Assembly (NCBI RefSeq): GCF_000516985.1
Contig: NW_006917097.1
Location: 2,704,593-2,768,592 of the forward strand
Direction of reading: 5' to 3'
DNA length: 64,000 nucleotides
Source: Pestalotiopsis fici W106-1
Taxonomy: Eukaryota > Ascomycota > Sordariomycetes > Amphisphaeriales > Sporocadaceae
Made by a program: the position numbers and the translations under genes. This document shows, piece after piece, positions 1 through 10,280 of the stretch. Below the pieces are notes generated by a model. That model saw only the letters and a program-made list of their open reading frames with translations. It was not told the origin of the DNA and ran no database searches. Numbering within the stretch: position 1 is the stretch's first letter; every line of letters begins with the position of its first letter.

Positions 1-1
1 C

Positions 2-85
2 TACGTCGACGACTACCACGGCAACCCCGTCATCACCTCGAGCAACGGCCGCTTCAATACCACTTGGCTCGAGGGACGACCTTAA
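2..85 (+). CDS. 3' end of an unidentified gene (partial)
   Basis: The window opens inside a coding exon. Reading from base 2 gives 27 codons and a TAA stop at 83-85, with GC-rich third positions like the real genes here, followed at once by AT-rich sequence. The visible tail begins YVDDYHGNPV and ends WLEGRP. It is too short to assign a family. The reading frame is supported only by codon bias and the compositional break at the stop, so this is a partial call. Confidence 0.5.
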   Translation, partial: YVDDYHGNPVITSSNGRFNTTWLEGRP

Positions 86-2535
86 CGAATTTGACCAAAA
101 GAAATGAAATGAGAATCAGCAGGATATAGAATGGGAAAATAAATAAAATTACATGTTGACTGACACTTGTCCAACGAAGCATGTATCTTGTTGCTGTTCT
201 GTTCCCATTGTCATGAATGCGTGAAAACAAGTGTGGTATGATGATAGCTCCTCAAGACATGGAATTCGTCGTGTTGATGAAATGGAAAGAGATTAGCAAA
301 GTATCTGTCTCGACGCATCTTGGTATTTGAGATCGAGCTCAACATAGATGATGTCTAAACTCTGGCAAAGTGATGCTTAGCCCTATAGTAAGCCACCTGG
401 CCTGGCTAATCAAATGCGGTAAGGTGTCGCGAGGCCCCTTTCTGCGCCATACTGCAGAGGCGTGTTTCGACGCTGGGATATTCTCGAAATAAATTGAATA
501 TGATGAGGCTTGCGTATGCAGCTCCCAACTCAATTCAATTGAAAACATTGTTGTGAATAATGGAACACCTGGCTTTGAGTGTCATTTGGTGTAAACTTAC
601 ACCGGTATGCCAGGCGAACAATCTACCGGTCAAGTAGTATAAGCTGCAAATAGGTACGAACTATAGCGGGGAAACGGGCAATCCTCGCAAAGCATGGACG
701 TTGAAAACAACAAGCCGTTGGGTGCAAAAAGGAGACTGAGATATGGGGATTCGCACTCACCTGAAGAACAAAGCGTATTCAGTATAATGACCGCAAAATG
801 TCAAAGTGTAAAATGTGTATGTCTTGTCGAAATGTTGGCTAGCCGCTTTACTCGGGACCCCATATGCGCACTACCGGTAGTGCTGTCCAAGCACTTTTAG
901 CGGTCAATATATCTCCTAATGCCGCCGGCACTAGGATTCCTTACCTCATGTTGATTCTTCAGTTCCAACGTTGAAGCACTGCCGTACTCTGGAAAAGGCT
1001 CGGCAGTACTTGGAACTGGCGGACTTCTCTTCGGACGAGCAATCGGATTACCGGCAATCTCGGCTCGGTCCATCAAGTCGTCTCCTTCTGGGGTTTCCCA
1101 CCGTATGTTGCTTATTCTGTGCAACTGCAACGATGATCGCAGTCACGACTTGGTCCCCTTGCCCGAGATTGACTGATGACAAGTCAAATAGACATCCGTT
1201 GTCACCTTTTACCTAATACCCGCATATGTTGACTTTGACAACTAAGTGATCCAATTTATTTGGTTATGCGCGCAAAAAGAGCAGAGGATCCCTTAGTCTC
1301 TCCACATGTGCCTTGAGTGAGAATCTCAACACCAAGAAAAAGGTCGCTTTCATGACCAGGGGTAAATGTACGCAATGTCATCCCATCGTTCGAATATACA
1401 AAAGGCTGAGCGCAAATGCAAATGTACATCCGAAAGGCATGAAGGCGCAGCCTCTTGTTTAGTCAATACCCCGAACAACTCGTATTGCTTGGTCTCGTCT
1501 CGAAACAATGTGTTGTTCAGGTAGAACGCACCGCATAGGCACGCCTATGGGTATTATGGATTCGGTTCACCCCGGGCGGCAGGGAGGCCGGTAGTGCCAG
1601 CGCCAAGAGAGCGTGCGTAATAAGCCGCCGTTGCAGGCGTAGTAGTATCGACCCCAGATTTATTTTTGTCAGACCCGGTATCCTCTGGACGTACATCGTA
1701 GCAGGTAATTATCACTTGACATGCCGAGGCCAAAATGGACAAACGAAGCGCCTTCTATGGACGGCCTCTTTGGATACTTTTCTCCAAGCGAGCTCACTTC
1801 CCTGAACATGTTCTCCAATACGGCCCCTTGCGCTCATTGAAAGACTGTCGATCACTCGAAACTTCAGACGACGGGAACCGCCAGCGCGTTTATCTGCTAA
1901 CCTTAATCCTGGCGAGTAGCTCTTGGCACAGGGGCACTGCGTGGTTCTGCTAGATTGAAAGTGGAACCAGGAACATGGAGCCGCATCTGTTAGCGCAAGG
2001 GATATAGAACTTACGACGTGACGCGTACGTATAATTTAGGATCTGGAGAGTATCAGATATATTGCTCACCTAATTGTCAACTTTGGTCATGAACATGGAA
2101 TGCGTTTTTTTGGCAATAGTCCTGTGAGCAGCCCCTCTCATCACTTCAGACTTGACTGCCAGAACCTGGTCCGCAGACCACCGAAAAACTAGAACATTGT
2201 GGATATTGAGGCACTAAACCATACAATGGAGTCCCTGATTTCCGAATCGGAATAGTCGTGTGTTTTTGATATCCCAAATTGATTAACAACTACGTCAGGG
2301 TGTGATTGCTCGTTACCGACAAAAGACATGGAGCCAAACATTCCAGAAGGCTTATAAGTAATGATCAGCCTCGATCATGGTGAAGGAAAATGTTTCTACA
2401 GTAGTTGTCTATCATTCTTTCATTACTTCCTAGTCATTCTTTTCAAGGCGCCGCTGCGGGATCCAGCGATTACATTTCAGTCGTACTATTCTCTTTTCTA
2501 CGAGTAAACCTCTTCCAACAAATCCCGGCGTCAAA
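86..2535. other. Intergenic region upstream of the pectin lyase gene
   Basis: This 2.45-kb stretch has no convincing gene; the small open frames in it lack codon bias or family motifs. It contains a perfect 16-bp palindrome at 868-883, a 7-bp inverted repeat with a 2-nt spacer at 1534-1549, and a TATA-like element near 2353 that probably belongs to the pectin lyase promoter. The last 130 bp before the lyase ATG are pyrimidine-rich, as is usual for fungal 5' leaders. Confidence 0.6.
2353..2358 (+). promoter_or_regulatory. TATA-like box of the pectin lyase promoter
   Basis: The sequence TTATAAG lies about 180 bp upstream of the lyase ATG (2536) and is followed by CT-rich sequence. Position and motif fit a core promoter element, but there is no transcription start evidence. 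Confidence 0.4.
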
Positions 2536-3797
2536 ATGGTTACTGCCGCTCTTTTCAAGCTGGCGGCCCTTGCTGGCCTTGCCCAAGCAGCCACCGTCAG
2601 CGTGTCTGGCACTGCTGAGGGTTTTGCTTCCTCCGTTACTGGTGGTGGATCTGCCACTGCCGTCTACCCCGACACCACTGACGAGCTGATCTCGTACTTG
2701 GGAGACGACGAGGCCCGAGTCATTGTCCTGACCAAGACCTTCGACTTTACCGGCACCGAGGGTACCACGACTTCCACTGGTTGCGCTCCCTGGGGTACTG
2801 CCTCTGGCTGCCAGACCGCCATCAACCAGGACGATTGGTGCACCAACTACCAGCCCGACGCCCCCTCGGTCTCCGTGACTTATGACAATGCCGGTATTGA
2901 GGGTATTACCGTCGGTTCCGACAAGACCCTCATCGGTGAGGGTACTTCGGGTGTCATTGAGGGCAAGGGTCTGAGAATTGCCAACGGTGCCAGCAACGTC
3001 ATCATCCAGAACATCAAGATCACCAACTTGAACCCTCAATACGGTGAGCAACTCAGCACAACAGTTTCAACTTCATGAGTTTACCATTGCTAACAATTGT
3101 TCCTAGTCTGGGGAGGTGATGCTATCACTCTGAATGACTGTGACCTTGTCTGGATTGACCACGTTACCGTGAGTATACTCAATTCTTTTGCATTCCATGG
3201 CAGTGCCTAATGTAGCAACAGACTTCTCAAATCGGCCGTGAGCACATTGTCCTCGGTACCGAGGCGAGTGGCCGCGTTTCCATCACCAACTGCGAGATTG
3301 ACGGCAACGTCGACTACTCTGCCACTTGCGACGGCTACCACTACTGGGCTCTGTACTTTGACGGATCCGCCGACTACGTCACCTTCAAGAACAACTACAT
3401 CCACCACGTCTCGGGCCGCGCCCCCAAGGTCGCCGGCAGCACCCTCCTGCACGCCGTCAACAACCTCTTCTCCGACTTTGACTCGGCCGGCCACGGCTTC
3501 GAGATCGCCTCGGGCGCCTACGTCCTGGCCGAGGGCAACGTCTTCTCCGACGTCGACGTCCCCGAGGAGAGCGGCGACGATGGTGCCCTGTACTCTGCCG
3601 ATTCGTCCAGCCTGGCCTCGTCTTGCTCGTCCTCCATTGGCCGCGCCTGTATCGCCAACAGCTACAGCAACTCTGGCTCCCTCAGCGGCAGCGACTCCAG
3701 CGTCCTGTCCAAGTTCAGCAGCTACACCCTGGCCGATGCCGATGACACTAGCAGCGTCTCCAGCCTGTCCTCCTCGGCTGGTTACGGTACCCTGTAA
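2536..3797 (+). CDS. Secreted pectin lyase, polysaccharide lyase family 1
   Basis: Three exons (2536-3043, 3107-3168, 3222-3797) encode 381 aa; both introns (63 and 53 nt) have GT...AG borders and keep phase. Residues 1-18 form a signal peptide ending LAQA. The hallmark region [12 protein letters not shown], near residue 77, is typical of fungal pectin lyases (EC 4.2.2.10) rather than pectate lyases. The PL1 motif WIDHVT is at about 185-190, and SGRAPKV at about 254-260 carries the catalytic Arg (R256). The family cleaves highly methylated homogalacturonan by beta-elimination outside the cell. The Ser-rich C-terminus ending GYGTL lacks a GPI signal. The family and exon structure are seen directly; preference for pectin over pectate is inferred from the motif. 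Confidence 0.93.
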
Positions 3798-4184
3798 ATG
3801 GCTGCCTCTACGTCGCTATTGCTTTGCAGCTCGTAATTCTCTCAGGGAGCTCCTACAGCTCTGCCTACAGGCGAGCTTGGTGTTTGTTAACATTCGAAAG
3901 GGCCTGTCATTATTGACTTGGAGAGGTCTGCTTGTATATATTTAGTGCGTCATTTGAAAGAGCGCCGTTCTATTTAGATTCAATTGTATATTTGATCCGG
4001 CATTAAACGCATGCGATCCCTGGGCAATTCATACGCGCTGAGTGTAATCCGATTTATTGAACGATAGAGCCAATGCAAATTCACTGTCCTCATAGACCTA
4101 TCAACGTCTATGGTCCTCATAAGCCATGATTCATTCAGATACCTAGTCCTCGAGACTACCCGATGTGCCATTCCCCCGACAATC
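3798..4184. other. Convergent 3' intergenic region
   Basis: This 387-bp stretch lies between the pectin lyase stop and the DUF1996 stop. I see only AT-rich 3' UTR-like sequence for the two convergent genes. Confidence 0.6.
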
Positions 4185-5384
4185 TCATGGACCATACTGA
4201 ACTTCGTGTCCTCCGGGAAGACTTGTCAGCCCTACAAGGTGGCGTTAGCTTGACAATTCCTCAGAATCGATTACAAGGTGGTGAAGAAAGGGAATAACCT
4301 ACATCCATCGACATCCTCATTCACAACACGCTGCTTGGTGCACTGGTTCATTGCAGCAGAGGACTGGGTAGTAGCCTTGGCCGCGGGGCAGTTGACGACG
4401 CAAGCGGTATCCATGAGGCGCTGCAGAGCATCCCCCTTCCACCCAAAGACATAGTCGGCATGGTTGGCGTAGCCAGTGGCATCACCAAAGGACCAGACAA
4501 AGGGTTGGCTGCCGTCCTCGGGCCAGTCGGCCTTGTTATTGAACTGCTTCGTATCCCAGACGACCTCGAAGAGGACCTGGGCGGTGCGCACGGGGTGCGT
4601 GGCCGGGCAAGGGCCGCCGCTCTCAAAGGTGCCGTTCTCCGGGTACGCCATGTGGGCCATGTGGTCCGGGGAGTCGAGGTTGACGCCGTCCCAGCACGTC
4701 GGGAACCGGGCATTGACCATGATGCCGGCCGGGCACGGCGTCGTTGGGAACGCGAGCGTCTCGGGCTCCCGTGTTCCCTCGTTCTGCATGCATGTGTAGG
4801 TCAGCTGTCGGAATTTGGATACTTCGGCCTTGGTGCGCGCGTTGACGTCGCCAATGAACATGCGGAAACCCTATAATTGCATGGTTAGAACGTCGATCCC
4901 TATCTCATGGTAAGATCATCAGCTTACCGGCTTGAAAGCTGTGACTTTGGACTTTTGCTGAGTATCATACAGGGCATCTTGCATGTAATACACAGTGATA
5001 CCGCCTTGGCCTCCAGATATCTGCGAGGTCTGTGGGACGCGCTTAAAGGTGCCGTTCCTGGCGCGGAAATACAGAACGGCGGTCCAGTAGTTGGAAAAGT
5101 CTTCACTGAATGAGCATGTCGTGCAGGTTGACTCCCCAGGCATATCTTTCTTGGGATCCATGGTGGTGTTGAACGAGTTCTGCCGACAGAGTAAGCATTT
5201 CCAAGCGACGTCTGGACAGAGTTCTACGTACGCCGCCAACAATCTGATGAACATGCACCGACGGCGCCATTCCCGGGTTGACCAGGGGGTCAAGTCTTTC
5301 CACGACTAGCTGCGAGCATTGAAAGCGGATCAATGCATTACTGAGCGTGGCTAACGCCGTGCCCAAGAGAACTCCCCACTTCAT
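4185..5384 (-). CDS. Secreted DUF1996-domain protein
   Basis: Four exons on the minus strand (5384-5232, 5179-4928, 4870-4303, 4231-4185) encode 339 aa; all three introns have GT...AG borders and correct phase. The N-terminus starting MKWGVLLG is a signal peptide, followed by the family opening in which RFQCSQLVVERLDPLVNPG leads to SVHVHQIVGG. The core has the conserved DUF1996 blocks CTTCSF, FRMFIGD, CPAGIMVNARFPTCWDG and SPDHMAHMAYP, with an even set of cysteines. The tiny last exon (WLTSLPGGHEV) matches the usual family ending, so the intron at 4232-4302 is preferred over a read-through stop at 4271. DUF1996 proteins are secreted fungal proteins of unknown biochemical function, often with an added WSC domain, which is absent here. 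It is convergent with the pectin lyase. Confidence 0.9.
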
Positions 5385-6148
5385 CGTAGTGTGTCTTGAT
5401 GAGTTGGACCCGTCTTTGAGAGGGTTGGAGGTCAAAATAAGGCTCGACGATCGATAGTCAAAGCGGAGCAATTTGGTCGTTGTGGAAATTAGAAACGCAT
5501 GTGGGCAAAGGTTGAGCGGTGGATGAAATAATCACTGTACATTTACGTTGGCAAGTAGAGTTGGGCTAGAGAATAGTCTTCATCTCGACTATCGCATGTC
5601 AATGATGAGTTACACAAGCAAATGCCGAGCTTACTTATAGTGAACCTGATTTTAACCAATATTCTTAGCCTAATTAGTATATACATCTACACAACCTCTG
5701 TTGCGCAGCGCGGGATATGATTGGCCATAATGTGTGAGCCTGAGACCTGCCGAACGGTTTTCTCTGGTCAGTTATTCTAGAACCTCTTGGCGCCATCTGT
5801 TGCAGTCCAATGGTGATTCTCCATCGACGTGGAAAGCCGACGCCTAGGGCTCTTATGATCAAGCCTCGTCATGATAAGAAAGTGCCGGCCACCAACTCAC
5901 TCAAACAGAGAATCATCAACACTGTATCAGTCGTATCTGCTCAATTTAGCCGAAGTCCAGACTTTGTGCTCGCAGGGTTATCACCAGACTTGCATCCAAC
6001 GAGGCGAATCTGATTATAGTTCTGACCAGGAACCCTTTTTCTTTTTCTTTCCTAATTCAAAAATCATCCGCTTGCCACAAATCTTCTCATCCAGCAACTG
6101 CGACAACATCCAAGAGCCATATCAGCTCCGTCGCCACCACAAACTACG
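5385..6148. other. Divergent intergenic region (DUF1996 / small secreted protein)
   Basis: These 764 bp separate two genes transcribed away from each other. No coding sequence is supported. The last 120 bp before 6149 are TTTC-rich and look like the 5' leader of the small secreted protein gene. Confidence 0.55.
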
Positions 6149-6481
6149 ATGAAGAGTCCGATATTGTTTGCGATTTTCTTTGTTGGCAGCGCCTTGGCCG
6201 CCGATCTACCTTGCGACGTGGAGAGCGACTCGTGCAGGGCAGTCATCAATGGGAGCGCATGCTTCAACAAATTCATGGCCGGCGGCAATGGCAACAAGAA
6301 CTCCATGTTGAGTTGTTTAACTGGCACAGAAGGATCAGCAACACCGCAGCAAAAGGTAAAGACACACCTGATGCATTGCTACAGATAAAGTATAGGCTGC
6401 TAATTGATGCAGATGTGTGCTTGTACTGGCTGTGTAGGCCCGTCTCTGTTGGCATGGATTCAGAAGAATAACCTATGTTGA
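6149..6481 (+). CDS. Small cysteine-rich secreted protein (91 aa, 8 Cys)
   Basis: Two exons (6149-6355 and 6413-6481) give 91 aa. The 57-nt intron has GTAAAG, a GCTAAT branch-like site and CAG. A signal peptide of about 18 residues ends at SALAA. The mature chain of about 73 aa has eight cysteines, spaced C-6-C-8-C-17-C-14-C-1-C-2-C-14-C, with the last Cys as the final residue. The second exon adds four of the eight cysteines (MCACTGC...NNLC), which supports the splice. The spacing fits neither hydrophobins (no CC pairs) nor CFEM domains as I know them. Size, secretion and Cys content fit the effector-candidate class, but no function can be assigned. Confidence 0.75.
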
Positions 6482-7094
6482 TTCCCACGAGACCGTCGAG
6501 ACTTGTGGCAATTTTAAGGGTAACCGTGTACTAAAAGATCAATGTAAAGGGTCTTTGAAGACTGAAATGTTCGCATCTTGTCCTGACAGTTGTGTTATGT
6601 GTTTCCGTCATGACTGGTTATGGGGCTACATCTGTGAACGCAGAGAAAATATCACATAAGGCGAACTTGTAGGAACAGAAGGCCAGAGGGGAAAATACGA
6701 ACCTAATTTTACATGCTTCACTTGGCAGACGACGAAAGTCGTATGACAGAAGCAAAACAAGTTTGTTTTCCTTCCCTTATGAATCATGCATAAGGTAAGC
6801 GGTGGATTGTGCAAGGTTTATACAGCCATTTATGGAAGGAATGGATATCCTCTGGCTCGCTTACAGGTTGGAATGGCCTATGACGTAGCCAACATGACCT
6901 TGCTTTGGCGGGGTCCAACCTTGATCCCTTCAGGCCTCCAGCGAGACAAAGCCAACAAGAGTCTACCCGTGACGATTATAAGACGCATCACTGGTCCCTA
7001 AAAGCCATCCATTTTGATTCCTTTAATTTCAGAAACCAAAAACCCATAATAAAACTCCATCAAACGTATAAATTCACCCACACCTCCCACGAAA
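6482..7094. other. Intergenic region, promoter of the glycine-rich gene
   Basis: There is no supported gene in these 613 bp. A TATAAG element at 6977-6982 lies 118 bp before the next ATG and is followed by A-rich leader sequence. Confidence 0.5.
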
Positions 7095-7364
7095 ATGCCT
7101 CTCGAGAACAACCAGAACCAAGGCGCAACTGGCGCCGCCAAATTCGTCACTAGCTCGCTCGGCAACGCAGCCGGAGGCATCACACGAACCGTCGGCAACG
7201 TGACTGGCGCTGCGGGCCGAGGCATCGGGGACACCATTACCGGAGCCACGGGCTCTGCCGGCAAGCCCGTTGGCGACGCCATCAGCTCGCTCGGCTCTGG
7301 CATCGAGGGAGGCGCCGGCAGCGTCGCCAAGGGTGTCGAGAATGCTGGACAGTGGAAGAAATAA
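7095..7364 (+). CDS. Small glycine-rich protein with 11-residue-like repeats
   Basis: This single-exon 89-aa reading frame has strong GC3 codon bias and a good start context (CGAAAATGCC). Gly, Ala, Thr and Ser dominate. Repeated units (LGNAAGGITRT, VGNVTGAAGRG, then related VGDAISSLGSG and IEGGAGSVAKG) resemble glycine-zipper or LEA-type 11-mers that can form amphipathic helices. There is no signal peptide and no predicted stable transmembrane helix. Similar small Gly-rich proteins are common in filamentous ascomycetes and are often stress-associated, but their role is unknown; that parallel is from general knowledge, not a search. Confidence 0.75.
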   Translation: MPLENNQNQGATGAAKFVTSSLGNAAGGITRTVGNVTGAAGRGIGDTITGATGSAGKPVGDAISSLGSGIEGGAGSVAKGVENAGQWKK

Positions 7365-8040
7365 AGCTTGGGGGCATTGACTGGGGAAACTATTCGGCCT
7401 GGCTTGCTGGAATGCAACCGCGAGACGATGCATTGAGGAAAGAAAAATTGTACGTTGGGGATAATGAGGGCTGTCAGGGTCGGGCTTGAATTGTGTTATT
7501 AAGACAAAGATGATACCAAGATTTAACATTCGAAATGCGCACAACGAAACTGCCAATTTATTTTTCGGAATCAAGAGATCGCTATACCTGACCAGTACCG
7601 CGTCCATTGCTTCTTCATGGGAAACATACCCCATACTGTTGTCCAGGCGCCATTGTATGCAAGTTGACTCTTGCGCTTGGTTTGTTCAATGCATTTTATC
7701 GGGCTATAATAATCCATATACATGAGCTGAATGCTCAAGGTCTCAGCTCTTCAATCCTCGGCTTATCTTGGTATGGTAAGTCACCATGTCAATAGCTCCG
7801 TCTGCGGGATCGGCCTATTTCTGCATCCTACGGCGGCTGCCGATGGGGCCGCTGGTCATATTGCCCCGGCGGGCTCCGGGACCGATATCGAAATAACGCT
7901 TCAGAATGCATCCCGAGTCAGCGCTTGCTATAGCTATTATAGTACTGTCAAATCCTCGATCCATTTCCATATGCTATGTGACAGGGCATCAATCACTGCG
8001 GTAAAGTCAAAGTACTCAAAAGCATCAATTTTTTTAAAAA
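7365..8040. other. Intergenic region upstream of the deaminase gene
   Basis: These 676 bp contain no supported gene. The sequence immediately before the deaminase ATG is a short A/T-rich run (TTTTTTTAAAAAATG). Confidence 0.5.
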
Positions 8041-8709
8041 ATGACTTCCCCACCTCAAGATCCCCAGACTTTGCTGAGCGCATTACTGTCCACAATCGAG
8101 AAACAAATCGTGCCCTTGACAGCCAAGGGCGTCGCCTCTGGGAGCAAACTCTTTGGCGCCGCCATCCTGTCCAAGGCGAACCTGGCGCCCTTGACCGTGG
8201 CCACCAACAATGAGCGGGCGTCGCCGCTGCTGCACGGAGAGATCAATTGTATCCAGCAGTTCTTTAGCAGCCCCACCGTTGCCGACGGCACCTTGCCGCG
8301 GCCGGCCACAAAGGACTGCGTCTTTGTCACGACGCACGAGCCTTGCTCGCTCTGTCTGAGCGGCATCACCTGGTCCGGTTTCGATAACTTTTATTATCTC
8401 TTCACCTACGAGGACAGTCGGGATCTGTTTGCGATTCCGTACGACATTCAGATTCTCGAGGAGGTATTTCGGGTCAAGGCTGCGGGCGAGAGCGAAGAGG
8501 CCCTGACTAAACGGGAGCTGTATAATCGACAGAACAAGTTCTTTACAGCGAAGAGTTTTGCGGATCTCGTTGCCGAGATTGACAACGAGGACGAGAGGAC
8601 AAAATGGGCAGCTGAGATTGCGAGGGTAAAGGGATTGTACAATGCACTGAGCCAAACATATCAGGAAGGGAAAAAGGAAGGTGTGGAGAGCGCCAGTGTG
8701 TGGAAGTGA
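8041..8709 (+). CDS. CMP/dCMP-type zinc deaminase family protein
   Basis: This intronless gene encodes 222 aa. The zinc-binding signature of the cytidine deaminase fold is intact: HGEIN at about residues 65-69 supplies the His ligand and catalytic Glu, and PCSLC at about 101-105 supplies two Cys ligands. There is no signal peptide, so it is presumably cytosolic. The family hydrolytically deaminates cytosine, guanine or adenine rings in nucleosides, nucleotides or tRNA; the sequence alone does not show which. The C-terminal third is helical and charged and ends SASVWK. A guanine- or cytidine-deaminase-like metabolic role is as likely as a tRNA-editing one. Confidence 0.85.
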   Translation: MTSPPQDPQTLLSALLSTIEKQIVPLTAKGVASGSKLFGAAILSKANLAPLTVATNNERASPLLHGEINCIQQFFSSPTVADGTLPRPATKDCVFVTTHEPCSLCLSGITWSGFDNFYYLFTYEDSRDLFAIPYDIQILEEVFRVKAAGESEEALTKRELYNRQNKFFTAKSFADLVAEIDNEDERTKWAAEIARVKGLYNALSQTYQEGKKEGVESASVWK

Positions 8710-8818
8710 TCTATATTTCTGGTAGTCATTTCATGTTGCAGTACAACTGATGCCGAATTAATATATTATGGACTAGAAGATGAATGCACGGGTGATACAT
8801 TTGCTGCAATCCTGCAAC

Positions 8819-10280
8819 CTAAGCAAACAGAGCAGCAATGGTCAACCCTCCAACAATGGCAGAGAAGCTGATGCCAAAGTTGGTTCCCATGCTCTTGTCG
8901 TCAGTGTTGGTCGTATTGCTGGAGCTGCTGCCAGTGCTGCTGCTTCCACTGCCTGATGAGCCAGATCCAGAAGCGGAGCTGCCAGTGCTTGCGACGTTGG
9001 TGAACTCCAAGACACTGACCAGGGCTCCAAGAACACTAGACTGTGCACCGGCGTTGGAGATGTCGAAAGTGCCGTTGCTCCAGGTGAAGCCGCACATTCG
9101 TCCATTGTCGCCGCCGGTACAAGTCGAAACAGCGGCAGCGGCACTGGTCTTTAGCACAGGGAGAATGGTGTCTGCAGTGTATGGGGCCATCTTCATAGTC
9201 CAGGCGAGGGATCGGTGAAGGATACCCTTGAAGAAGTACATGTCGGTATTGCATGATTCGGAACTCTCGCAGGCCGGCTCAATAGCCACGCCATCCTGGA
9301 AAAAGGTCTCGAGAATATTGTCGAGGTAACCATCAATACGATTCTTCCAGGTTTCGTCGCCAGTCTACAATATGTGAGTTATTGCTCCATCAATGTCCAT
9401 AAAAGGATAACTCACGTAGTTGTATGTGTAGGCGGCACCTTGTAGCAGGGTAGCTGCAGCATAAGAGAATTGAACCTTGTTGACAGAGTCACAGCCGGTA
9501 ACCTGCACACCGTCATAAACGTCGAAATCATCGGTGACGAGGCCGATATCTGTCAGCAAATCATAGGTTTTGATCGCCTCATCACTTGCGGTCTTGTTGT
9601 CGTTGAGCCAAGCGAGCTGTGCTCCGGTGCTAAAGTAGAGCCCGTTTGCGATGCCTGGATATGATATTAATTGAAGTTGAACGGGCCAAGAAGAGAATGA
9701 AGATCCACCTACTATTGACATAGTCATATCCGCTATTGAAGGTGAAGATTTGCCACCTCAGAGCTCCGTCGCAAGCAGTATTATCGTCGCTGACACGCCT
9801 CTCGGTGAACGACTGTTCAGTAAACACATTTTGAGCAAGAATTGGCCACTGGGCCTCTGCATCAGCTGCTTCAGTAAAGTTCGTCTGCGCAGCTAGGAGT
9901 GCAGCCTGGGCCCAAAAGCTCTGGTCATCGTTGCCTTCGGAGGCTGACCAGTTCGCGGGAAGATAGTCGTAACCTGTTCCAGTCTGCCACTGCAGACCCT
10001 GGAAGATGACATCGTCGTAGGACATGTTGCCTGTGCGTGCTCTCAAGTCCAGCAAGGAGCCCCAAAGCACCGAGCCACTCCACCAATAATAATCTTCATC
10101 ATCGAAAATTCCTGGAGTCTCGCCTGTCTCATCTCCGTGGTAGAATGTCAATAGGTCGTCGGCCACCAATGCGGCGGCTGCTTTCACAGATTCTGCGTCA
10201 TTGATGTCGACCGTGATGGCTCCAAGGACACCAGAAGCAGCGAACAGCAGCTGCTGCAACAGCGCGGCCGAGGATTTCAT
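8819..10280 (-). CDS. GPI-anchored GH76 protein (Dfg5/Dcw1-like endo-1,6-alpha-mannosidase family)
   Basis: Three exons on the minus strand (10280-9713, 9654-9416, 9364-8819) encode 450 aa with in-phase 58- and 51-nt introns. An N-terminal signal peptide (about 1-20) precedes the GH76 core: YYWWSGSVLWG near 64-74, the acidic pair in GNDDQSFWA (D118, D119; the proposed catalytic Asp pair of GH76), YVNSIANGL across the first splice, and FKGILHRSLAW. A Ser/Gly/Thr-rich tail (SGSGSSGSGSS) and a hydrophobic end (AIVGGLTIAALFA) form a classical GPI signal. The yeast relatives Dfg5 and Dcw1 transfer GPI-mannoproteins to wall beta-1,6-glucan. The same role at the cell surface is inferred here. Confidence 0.93.

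Noticed and set aside
1534..1549. CATAGGC-AC-GCCTATG inverted repeat
   Set aside because: The 7-bp arms are too short to argue for function.
2470..3051. 193-aa minus-strand frame across the pectin lyase
   Set aside because: It is a shadow of the lyase exon; its Gly/Val/Asp bias comes from the GC-rich coding strand.
4271..4303. DUF1996 gene ending at the in-frame stop at 4271
   Set aside because: A GTAGGT donor, GCTAAC branch site and TAG acceptor give a last exon (WLTSLPGG...) that matches the family end better.
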